DNA of 7,054 nt, taken from the NCBI GenBank assembly GCA_030606765.1, contig JAUWFX010000099.1:1-7054 (forward strand), written 5' to 3'. The notes beneath the pieces were generated by a model. It made no database searches and was not told the origin of the DNA. It saw only the letters and a program-made list of their open reading frames with translations. Within the stretch, counting starts at the first letter, position 1. The number at the start of each line of letters is the position of its first letter. The position numbers were made by a program, and so were the translations under genes. The stretch comes from Dehalococcoidia bacterium (GTDB lineage Bacteria; Chloroflexota; Dehalococcoidia; GIF9; AB-539-J10). This document shows positions 1 through 5,417 of the stretch, piece after piece.

Positions 1-287
1 GGTTTCAACCACCAGTTATTCCTGTAATATCTAATGTGACCGCTCGGCCATTGACCGACGTTGATTCGATAAAAGAGGAGCTGGTGAAGCAGCTTCGTAA
101 TTGCATCCAATGGCAAGGGTCGGTGGAATATATGATGCACAGTGAGGTCACCACCTTTTATGAGATAGGTCCCGGGAGAGTGCTTAGCGGTTTAATCAGG
201 CGAATCAATTCAGAACTCCAAACTTTCAATATATCAGGAATTGAGGATATAACGCAGCTGGCATGTACAGAGAATCCAACTAACTAA
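1..287 (+). CDS. fabD: Malonyl-CoA:ACP transacylase (FabD), C-terminal part, 5' end outside the window
   Basis: This is the last 94 residues of FabD, which moves malonyl groups from CoA to acyl carrier protein in cytosolic type II fatty acid synthesis. The reading frame is open from position 3, so the GTG at 36 is an internal Val codon and not a start. The visible residues match the family's C-terminal end: [11 protein letters not shown] near the beginning, then QWQGSVEYM, then [15 protein letters not shown]. The catalytic Ser (GHSLGE) and His regions lie upstream of the window and cannot be checked. The stop TAA (285-287) shares its last A with the ATG of nusB, so translation of the two genes is probably coupled. 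Family assignment is firm; only completeness is unknown. Confidence 0.93.
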   Translation, partial: FQPPVIPVISNVTARPLTDVDSIKEELVKQLRNCIQWQGSVEYMMHSEVTTFYEIGPGRVLSGLIRRINSELQTFNISGIEDITQLACTENPTN

Positions 288-703
288 TGGCTGGTATCAG
301 GCGACAGGCAAGAATCGCTGCTCTCCAGGCACTTTATGAGCTTGATTGCACGAAGCATAAGGTGGAGGAAGCTTTAGTTCGCTTAAGAGCAGGGGAAACA
401 CTGGCGCAAGAAGCACTTAGCTTCAGTGAAGAGCTTGTGAAAGGAGTGCTACAGAACAAATCTGAGCTTGATGCTCTTATTAAAAAATTTGCCCCTGCCT
501 TTCCCCCAGAGCAGATGGCTATCATAGACAGAAATATTTTGCGCCTGGCTATTTTCGAAATTTTATTTGATGATAAAACTCCGTTCAAGGTAGCTATAAA
601 TGAGGCTGTAGAGTTAGCCAAGGAATTCGGAGGCGATTCTTCCCCCCGGTTAATCAACGGTGTATTGGGCTCAATAACAACTGAACGTGGCGTAAAACAA
701 TAA
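287..703 (+). CDS. nusB: Transcription antitermination factor NusB
   Basis: NusB is a small helical cytosolic RNA-binding protein that pairs with ribosomal protein S10 (NusE) on boxA RNA and supports antitermination of rRNA operons. The 138-residue product has the usual family length. It shows the arginine-rich start [16 protein letters not shown], the central [14 protein letters not shown] segment, and the C-terminal signature [19 protein letters not shown] followed by INGVLGSI. The ATG overlaps the fabD stop as TAATG. No good Shine-Dalgarno sequence precedes it, which favours start by translational coupling. It is probably the last gene of the fabD-containing transcript, since a 260-bp gap with its own promoter follows. 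Nothing is missing or odd in the protein. Confidence 0.96.
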   Translation: MAGIRRQARIAALQALYELDCTKHKVEEALVRLRAGETLAQEALSFSEELVKGVLQNKSELDALIKKFAPAFPPEQMAIIDRNILRLAIFEILFDDKTPFKVAINEAVELAKEFGGDSSPRLINGVLGSITTERGVKQ

Positions 704-730
704 AGCCTCACTAAGGGACGTGAGGGCCTT
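703..730 (+). terminator. Weak hairpin just after nusB, possible transcript end
   Basis: CCTCAC (706-711) pairs with GTGAGG (720-725) around an 8-nt loop. A further AAG/CTT outer stem (703-705 with 728-730) forms if two bases bulge. No T-run follows, so it is a poor rho-independent terminator. It may mark the 3' end of the fabD-nusB transcript or be chance. The rest of 731-831 holds no gene or clear signal that I can see. Confidence 0.3.
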
Positions 731-831
731 GTCTGCTCTCCTGATACCATCATCTGCCCCCGAACCCAATGTAATAAAAACTTTTAGAAAATAAACCACC
801 AACCATTTTGTCAGAAGGCTAGCACAGAAGT

Positions 832-860
832 TTGCGTCATTTGACAGGGTTTGTTATACT
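832..860 (+). promoter_or_regulatory. Candidate sigma-70 type promoter with extended -10, driving the hdr cluster
   Basis: The -10 box TATACT (855-860) is preceded by TG at 852-853, which makes an extended -10. A weak -35 box TTGCGT (832-837) lies exactly 17 bp upstream. The start of transcription would be near 867, about 97 bases before the first hdr start codon. A perfect TTGACA at 841-846 is only 8 bp from the -10 box, so it cannot be the -35 partner. It could be part of a protein-binding site overlapping the promoter. Confidence 0.55.
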
Positions 861-892
861 TTCCCGCCGTGCTTCAATTTAGGTTACGGAAG

Positions 893-935
893 AAAAGGGT
901 GGGTACAATTCTTTTGTGAGAGCCACCCCTTTTTT
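893..935 (+). terminator. Intrinsic terminator-like hairpin in the hdr leader (possible attenuator)
   Basis: GGGTGG (897-902) pairs with CCACCC (923-928). AAAA (893-896) can continue the stem with T's after one bulged C (929), and an inner ACAA/TTGT stem (905-908 with 914-917) closes a TTCTT loop. Six T's follow the stem (930-935). The hairpin lies about 30 bases downstream of the predicted transcription start and about 30 bases before the ATG at 964, so it would stop the hdr transcript unless bypassed. I see no known riboswitch or T-box motif in the short leader. Confidence 0.5.
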
Positions 936-963
936 AGCAAATCTTTGAAAAGTCGAGGTTGAA

Positions 964-2112
964 ATGGAAGTGCTAAGTCCTTACAAAGAAGCTACAGATG
1001 TAATACTCGAGGCCGGTGGTGAGCCTATCAAATCGTGCTACCAATGTGGTCTTTGCACCGGTATTTGTCCTTGGAATTTGGTCCGAAGTTTTCTCGTTCG
1101 CCGCATCATGCACGCAGCTCAGCTTGGGGCAACCGATTTTGGCGGCGAGGATGCCTGGACTTGCGTCACTTGTGGAGCTTGTGTTCAGCGCTGTCCCCGA
1201 GGTGTCGAGATAATAGATGTCATGAGGGCTATACGCCGAGCTGTAGCTAGTCTGGGCATCGGCGTTGTCCCTGATGCCCTGAGAATTTCAGCTAAGAACA
1301 TCGCTGGCGTAGGTAATCCACTTGGTGAGGCACCGGAAAAGCGAGATGACTGGGCGAAAGACCTTAAGGTGAAAAGTTTTGCTTCGGGCACCGAAATACT
1401 TTATTTCCCTTGCTGTGTTCCTTCCTATGACCCTGATGTAAAAACAGTAGCTCGATCCACTGCCACAATCTTCAATAAGCTTAAGATTGATTATGGCCTT
1501 ATAGGTACTGAAGCAAAATGCTGTGGCGAGTCAATTAGAAAAGCCGGGTATGAAGATACGTTTCAAAGTCTGGCCCAAAACAATATTAGTCTCTTTAGCA
1601 ATAATGGTGTTGAAACTGTGGTAGTTTCCTCACCGCATTGCTATCACACCTTTAAGAACGAGTATCCTGAGCTTGGAAGCAAATTTGAGGTAATTCATAT
1701 CACCCAATATCTAGCTTCACTTATCGAGAAGGGGAAATTGAAGCTCTCTAAAGAGATAAACAAGAAAGTAATCTATTCCGACCCTTGCTATTTAGGGAGA
1801 CATAATAGTGTATACGACGAGCCCAGAAAAGTATTGCAAAGCATTCCCGGCCTGGAGTTAATAGAATTCCCCGATGCTCGTGAGGACGGTCTTTGCTGTG
1901 GCGGTGGTGGTGGTAGAATCTGGATGGATACCCCGAAAGGGGAAAGGTTCTCTGACATAAGGGTGGAACAAGCTGTTGCAAAAGGCGCTGATATAATAGC
2001 TGTAGCTTGCCCTTACTGCTTCCTCAACTATAGAGACAGTGTGCTCTCTATAGGCAAGGCAGAGACTATGCAGGTTAAAGATATCGCTGAGCTTGTTGCT
2101 GAGGCAATATAA
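964..2112 (+). CDS. HdrD-like heterodisulfide reductase subunit (HdrC-HdrB fusion), iron-sulfur protein
   Basis: This 382-residue soluble protein joins an HdrC-like ferredoxin part to an HdrB-like catalytic part, the arrangement seen in HdrD and related CCG-domain oxidoreductases. Two [4Fe-4S] sites are visible: C25/C28/C31/C35 and C67/C70/C73/C77. The first CCG domain has C150-C151, C186-C187 and C226, but Ser223 stands where the first Cys of the usual CxxC lies. The second CCG domain is complete: C275, C311-C312 (followed by five Gly), C349 and C352. In HdrB these domains hold non-cubane clusters that reduce a disulfide such as CoM-S-S-CoB. A bacterium would need another substrate, not shown here. 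No membrane segment is present. GAGGT (955-959) lies 4 nt before the ATG. It is the first gene of the cluster, 26 bp ahead of hdrA. GlpC/LutA-type CCG proteins are alternatives, but the hdrA-mvhD neighbours favour Hdr. Confidence 0.87.
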   Translation: MEVLSPYKEATDVILEAGGEPIKSCYQCGLCTGICPWNLVRSFLVRRIMHAAQLGATDFGGEDAWTCVTCGACVQRCPRGVEIIDVMRAIRRAVASLGIGVVPDALRISAKNIAGVGNPLGEAPEKRDDWAKDLKVKSFASGTEILYFPCCVPSYDPDVKTVARSTATIFNKLKIDYGLIGTEAKCCGESIRKAGYEDTFQSLAQNNISLFSNNGVETVVVSSPHCYHTFKNEYPELGSKFEVIHITQYLASLIEKGKLKLSKEINKKVIYSDPCYLGRHNSVYDEPRKVLQSIPGLELIEFPDAREDGLCCGGGGGRIWMDTPKGERFSDIRVEQAVAKGADIIAVACPYCFLNYRDSVLSIGKAETMQVKDIAELVAEAI

Positions 2113-2122
2113 ATATAATAGT

Positions 2123-2127
2123 GGAGG
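2123..2127 (+). promoter_or_regulatory. Ribosome binding site that decides the hdrA start
   Basis: GGAGG lies 11 nt before the ATG at 2139. The in-frame GTG at 2121 overlaps this site and has no Shine-Dalgarno of its own. The downstream paralogue begins MEEIKTGVY at the equivalent point, matching MEEAKIGVY from 2139, which supports the ATG. Confidence 0.6.
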
Positions 2128-2138
2128 AGCGAGCCAAA

Positions 2139-4100
2139 ATGGAAGAAGCAAAAATTGGTGTTTATGTTTGCCATTGTGGAACAAACATAGCTGGCACAGT
2201 TGATGTGGAAGAGGTAGCCAAGTATGCTGAAACCTTGCCCCACGTGGTGGTTGCGCGTCACTATCCATATACTTGTTCTGATCCAGGACAAGAGCTCATC
2301 AAAAAGGATATTAAAGAGTTGGGGATCAACCGGGTTGTAGTGGCTTCTTGTTCACCACGTCTTCACGAAAAGACTTTCCAAGGAGTGCTCCGCGAGGCCG
2401 GGTTAAATCCTTATCTATTCCAGATGGCTAATATCCGGGAGCACTGCTCGTGGCTTCATGAGCCGGGCCCCGAGCTTACTGAGAAGGCCAAGAGGTTGGT
2501 TAGGGCAGCGGTGAACCGGGTATACCGACATGTGCCCTTAGAGATCCGCAGTGTGCCGATCTTTCCAGCTACTCTTGTTGTCGGCGGCGGCATTGCTGGC
2601 ATGCAGGCTGCCCTGGAGATCGCTAACTCAAATCACATGGTTTACATCATAGAACGAGAACCTAGCATCGGCGGGCATATGGCGCAGTTTGACAAAACCT
2701 TCCCGACATTGGATTGTGCCGCTTGTATTCTTACACCAAAGATGACCGAGGTTTCCCGTCACCCCTTCATCAGAATTTTAACTTATAGTGAAGTTGTGGC
2801 GATTTCTGGCTACGTAGGTAACTTCAGGGTCAAAATTAGGAGAAAGCCGCGCTATGTTGATGAGGGTAAATGCATTGGTTGTCTCGTCTGCCAGGAGAAA
2901 TGTCCCTGGACAGCATTAAGTGAATTTAATGCTGGTACAAGCAAGCGCAAGGCAATTTACACGCCGTTCGCTCAGGCAGTGCCCAATATACCAGTCATTG
3001 ATACAGAACACTGTGCTTACTTCCTCAAAGGAAAATGCCGTGCTTGTGAGAAATTCTGCGAGGCCAATGCCATCAATTTCGAGCAGAGCGAGCTCATCTT
3101 TGAGCTGGAGGTGGGCAATATCATTATCGCTACAGGATTTGACACTTTCGACGCTTCCTCCATCCCTCAGTATGGCTATGGGCGTTATCCCGACGTGTTC
3201 ACTAGTCTTGAGTTTGAGAGGCTGTGCAGCCCGACTGGCCCCACTGAAGGACATATAATCCTTGCCGATGGCCGGCAGCCTGAGAGCGTGGCAATTGTCC
3301 ACTGCGTTGGCAGCCGTGATAAGAACTACCATGAGTATTGCTCCCGTGTTTGCTGTATGCATGCTCTTAAATATTCCCACTTAATTAAGGAAAAAACCAA
3401 TGCCGAGGTTTATCAGATGTATATTGACATGCGCTGTTTCGGCAAGGGTTACGAAGAGTTTTATAACCGTATTTCGAATGAGGGTATTAATTTCATTCGA
3501 GGAAAAGTAGCTAAAGTTACTGATGAAGCCATAGTTGAGGAGGAGAAGGAGAAACTGATTGTCCTTGTTGAGGATACTCTACTAGGAACTATGCTCCGCG
3601 TTCCCGTGGATATGGTTATCCTGTGCATTGCCCTGGAGCCGCGCAAAGATACTAACGAAGTGGCCCGGCTTTTCCATCTCGGTCGGAGCGCCGACGGCTT
3701 CTTCCTGGAAAGGCATCCCAAGCTTGATCCCGTGGCAACGATGTCTGAAGGCATACTCATCGCCGGCTGCTGTCAAGGTCCCAAGGATATCCCGGATAGT
3801 GTAGCTCAGGCTTCAGCAGCAGCAGCCCGGGCTTTAGCAATGATCGCTCGAGGGAAGATAGAGGTTGCGGCAATAACAGCCTCTATTGATGAAACTAAAT
3901 GCTCGGGGTGTAGAATCTGTAACCTTCTGTGCCCGTATGAGGCCATATTCTTTGACGAAGAAACCAAGGTATCGCGAATCAACGAAGTCCTGTGTCAGGG
4001 CTGTGGTGTGTGCGCTGCTGCCTGTCCTAGCGGTGCCATTACTCATAACTATTTCACCGCCGAGGAGATTACGGCGGAGATAGAAGGAGTGTTGGCATGA
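2139..4100 (+). CDS. hdrA: Heterodisulfide reductase subunit A (HdrA), FAD/iron-sulfur electron-bifurcating type, copy 1
   Basis: HdrA is the flavin-bearing core of cytosolic Hdr complexes, where electrons from MvhD are split between a ferredoxin branch and the HdrC/HdrB branch. From the ATG at 2139 it has 653 residues, the usual length for HdrA. In order: an N-terminal cysteine domain (C11, C13, C46, C71, C103), a Rossmann FAD fold (GGGIAGMQAA, 149-158) with PSIGGHMAQ and DCAACILTPKM, and an inserted ferredoxin domain with C245/C248/C251/C255 and C292/C300/C303/C307. The second half of the reductase fold follows (HCVGSRD, 388-394; CSRVCC, 401-406), with FAD-site residues IAGCCQGPKDIP near 541-552. 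The C-terminal double-cluster ferredoxin has C588/C591/C594/C598 and C619/C622/C625/C629. All expected cluster ligands are present. The stop overlaps the mvhD start (ATGA). Bifurcation is inferred from the family and not shown by sequence. Confidence 0.95.
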   Translation: MEEAKIGVYVCHCGTNIAGTVDVEEVAKYAETLPHVVVARHYPYTCSDPGQELIKKDIKELGINRVVVASCSPRLHEKTFQGVLREAGLNPYLFQMANIREHCSWLHEPGPELTEKAKRLVRAAVNRVYRHVPLEIRSVPIFPATLVVGGGIAGMQAALEIANSNHMVYIIEREPSIGGHMAQFDKTFPTLDCAACILTPKMTEVSRHPFIRILTYSEVVAISGYVGNFRVKIRRKPRYVDEGKCIGCLVCQEKCPWTALSEFNAGTSKRKAIYTPFAQAVPNIPVIDTEHCAYFLKGKCRACEKFCEANAINFEQSELIFELEVGNIIIATGFDTFDASSIPQYGYGRYPDVFTSLEFERLCSPTGPTEGHIILADGRQPESVAIVHCVGSRDKNYHEYCSRVCCMHALKYSHLIKEKTNAEVYQMYIDMRCFGKGYEEFYNRISNEGINFIRGKVAKVTDEAIVEEEKEKLIVLVEDTLLGTMLRVPVDMVILCIALEPRKDTNEVARLFHLGRSADGFFLERHPKLDPVATMSEGILIAGCCQGPKDIPDSVAQASAAAARALAMIARGKIEVAAITASIDETKCSGCRICNLLCPYEAIFFDEETKVSRINEVLCQGCGVCAAACPSGAITHNYFTAEEITAEIEGVLA

Positions 4101-4522
4101 GTTTCGAACCCAAAATCGTTGGCTTTCTGTGCAATTGGTGCTCTTATGCCGGAGCTGATCTGGCCGGAATTTCACGACTGAAATGTGTCCCCAACGTCCA
4201 TATTATTCGCACGATGTGCAGTGGCGGACTGGGTCCATTCCTTATTTTGAAAGCCCTGGAAGCAGGGGCTGATGGCGTGCTTATCTGCGGTTGCAGCCCT
4301 GGTGACTGCCATTATAAGGAAGGCAACTATAAAACACTACGGCGTATCACCTTGCTTAAAAAGATGCTGGAGCAACTCGGCATTGAACAGGAAAGAGTGC
4401 AGTTGCACTGGGTATGTGCCTCTTGCGGTGATGAGTTTGTCAATGTCGTCAATAAGATGACTGCCGAAATAAAGGAGCTGGGACCGCTGCAAGCTGGGGT
4501 AAAGAGTCGTGTATTGACTTGA
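4097..4522 (+). CDS. mvhD: MvhD/FrhD-type iron-sulfur subunit (methyl-viologen-reducing hydrogenase delta subunit family)
   Basis: MvhD is a small [2Fe-2S] protein that links HdrA to an electron source such as MvhAG hydrogenase or formate dehydrogenase. The 141-residue product has the family length and its signature pieces: CNWCSYAGADLAG (12-24), IIRTMCSGG (36-44), GADGVLICGC (57-66), PGDCHYKEGN (68-77), and a C-terminal LHWVCASCGDEF (103-114). It overlaps the hdrA stop by 4 bases (ATGA), and AAGGAG (4084-4089) lies 7 nt before its ATG, so the two subunits are made together. The cysteines are C12, C15, C30, C41, C64, C66, C71, C107 and C110. C64 and the C107/C110 pair seem to be more than usual, since the family I recall has an SAAEG-like stretch at 107-111. 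No hydrogenase or formate dehydrogenase gene is in the window, so the donor is unknown. Confidence 0.93.
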   Translation: MSFEPKIVGFLCNWCSYAGADLAGISRLKCVPNVHIIRTMCSGGLGPFLILKALEAGADGVLICGCSPGDCHYKEGNYKTLRRITLLKKMLEQLGIEQERVQLHWVCASCGDEFVNVVNKMTAEIKELGPLQAGVKSRVLT

Positions 4523-4580
4523 TAGAAAAAAAGAGGTAAACTTACTGCGAAATTAAGGAAAAAATGAAAAGGAGGATAAG

Positions 4581-5264
4581 ATGCCAAAGTGGCAATGTGT
4601 GGAATGTGGATATTTCGTTCAAGAAGCAAATAGGCCGCCAGATGTTTGCCCCAGTTGCTCCTTGAGATGTAGCTTTACCGACGTCACCTGTTATCGACCG
4701 GAATGTGGCGGACCAGTCAACCCCGATCCTACGGTAATGAAAACAGTTACCAGCAAAGGTATAACGCCGCCGCTTCGTCCCTCTGTGACAAAAGAGGAGG
4801 CTCCCGAAGAAGAGGTTGTTTATGGTGAAAAGGCCAGGATGGCCACTTTATTTCACGGGGTCGGTGAAGAAGCAATGCAAAAGATACTAAGCATCGGTGA
4901 AACGATGGTCTGTGAGCCAGGTACTGTCCTATTTAGAGCAGAGGATGATGCTACGACGATGTATTTCGTTCAATCAGGGAGAATAGCTGTCCGGGTTAAG
5001 GAAGGTGAGGCGGAAAAGACAGTCTATACCGCCTCCGAAGGCGATGTCCTTGGCTGGTCAACAGTGGTGCTCCCATATCAGCGAACTGCGACGGCTGTCG
5101 TGGTGGAAAAGGCCAAAGTTGTCGCTATTGACACGAACAAATTCCAGGAGTTCTGCGATAAGAATGCTGCTATGTGCTACCGGGTAGCGCAGAATCTGAA
5201 CCGGGCTGTGATCGCCAGGCTGAGGTTTGCCAAAGCCGCAGGACTCGAAGAGGTATATGGATAA
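4581..5264 (+). CDS. Rubredoxin-like domain fused to a cyclic-nucleotide-binding (Crp-type) domain, no DNA-binding domain
   Basis: The 227-residue product has two parts. Residues 1-48 form a short rubrerythrin-type rubredoxin site, C6/C9 and C23/C26, with three extra cysteines C30, C37 and C42 (CYRPECGG). A Pro/Glu-rich linker spans roughly 49-83. Residues 86-205 match a cNMP-binding beta-roll: YFVQSGRIAVRV (128-139), GDVLGWSTVVLPYQRTATA (154-172), then a C-helix rich in Arg and Ala. The chain ends at 227 with no helix-turn-helix, so it is unlikely to be a Crp-type transcription factor itself. The usual Glu of the phosphate-binding cassette is absent, though Arg168 is kept. AAGGAGG (4569-4575) lies 5 nt before the ATG. 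It is the last gene before a strong terminator, 58 bp after mvhD, so it is probably co-transcribed with the Hdr genes. A regulatory or electron-carrier role is inference. Confidence 0.82.
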   Translation: MPKWQCVECGYFVQEANRPPDVCPSCSLRCSFTDVTCYRPECGGPVNPDPTVMKTVTSKGITPPLRPSVTKEEAPEEEVVYGEKARMATLFHGVGEEAMQKILSIGETMVCEPGTVLFRAEDDATTMYFVQSGRIAVRVKEGEAEKTVYTASEGDVLGWSTVVLPYQRTATAVVVEKAKVVAIDTNKFQEFCDKNAAMCYRVAQNLNRAVIARLRFAKAAGLEEVYG

Positions 5265-5284
5265 ATATTCCTGTTAAGGAGGTT

Positions 5285-5373
5285 GTTTGACAGCTTTCGT
5301 TGATAAGACGAGGGGGCAGCGAAGGGAAGATTAGTAGCTGCCTCTTTTTATGCCCTTTTGGACGTTGTCAAAC
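5285..5373 (+). repeat. 10-bp inverted repeat flanking the terminator
   Basis: GTTTGACAGC (5285-5294) and GTTGTCAAAC (5364-5373) are inverted copies, 8 bp exact plus one G-U and one C-G pair when read as RNA. The terminator hairpin sits inside. It could act as a DNA operator, extend the RNA fold, or be chance. TTTGACAG also occurs at 840-847 in the promoter region of the first cluster. Confidence 0.4.
5310..5349 (+). terminator. Rho-independent terminator ending the hdrD-like/hdrA/mvhD/cNMP cluster
   Basis: GGCAGC (5315-5320) pairs with GCTGCC (5337-5342). The stem continues outward to 5310 through G-U and A-U pairs with TCTTT, around a 16-nt loop, and five T's end the signal (5345-5349). 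It lies 46 bp after the stop of the rubredoxin-cNMP gene and separates that gene from the second hdrA. Confidence 0.8.
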
Positions 5374-5417
5374 TTTGGGCTGTTGAGGCAGTATGGCTAG
5401 ATTGGCGGTGATATGAA

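Noticed and set aside
334..753. Long reverse-strand open frame across nusB
   Set aside because: It is the mirror of a firmly identified gene, has no recognisable domain and has no supporting start signals.
841..860. Perfect TTGACA with TATACT as a consensus promoter
   Set aside because: The gap is only 8 bp, far short of the 16-18 bp needed. The extended -10 with TTGCGT at 17 bp is a better reading.
869..919. Short GTG-started leader ORF (16 codons, rich in Arg/Lys) running into the attenuator hairpin
   Set aside because: It has no ribosome binding site, begins almost at the predicted transcription start, and there is no reason to link Arg or Lys supply to Hdr genes. It could only matter if leaderless translation were shown.
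704..963. Possible small RNA, tRNA, CRISPR or mobile element remnant in the gap after nusB
   Set aside because: No cloverleaf, repeat array, transposase fragment or terminal repeats were seen, only the promoter and the two hairpins listed.
2121..2138. GTG at 2121 as the start of hdrA
   Set aside because: It overlaps the Shine-Dalgarno sequence, lacks its own, and adds six residues that the paralogue does not have.
2916..3380. Long reverse-strand open frame inside hdrA
   Set aside because: A similar reverse frame appears at the matching place in the second hdrA (6384-6695), as expected from conserved coding sequence on the other strand. It does not look like an independent gene.
5375..5403. 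TTGGGC - 17 bp - TAGATT as a promoter for the second hdrA
   Set aside because: Both boxes are weak and the leader would be under 10 bases, leaving little room for the ribosome binding site. Not strong enough to annotate.
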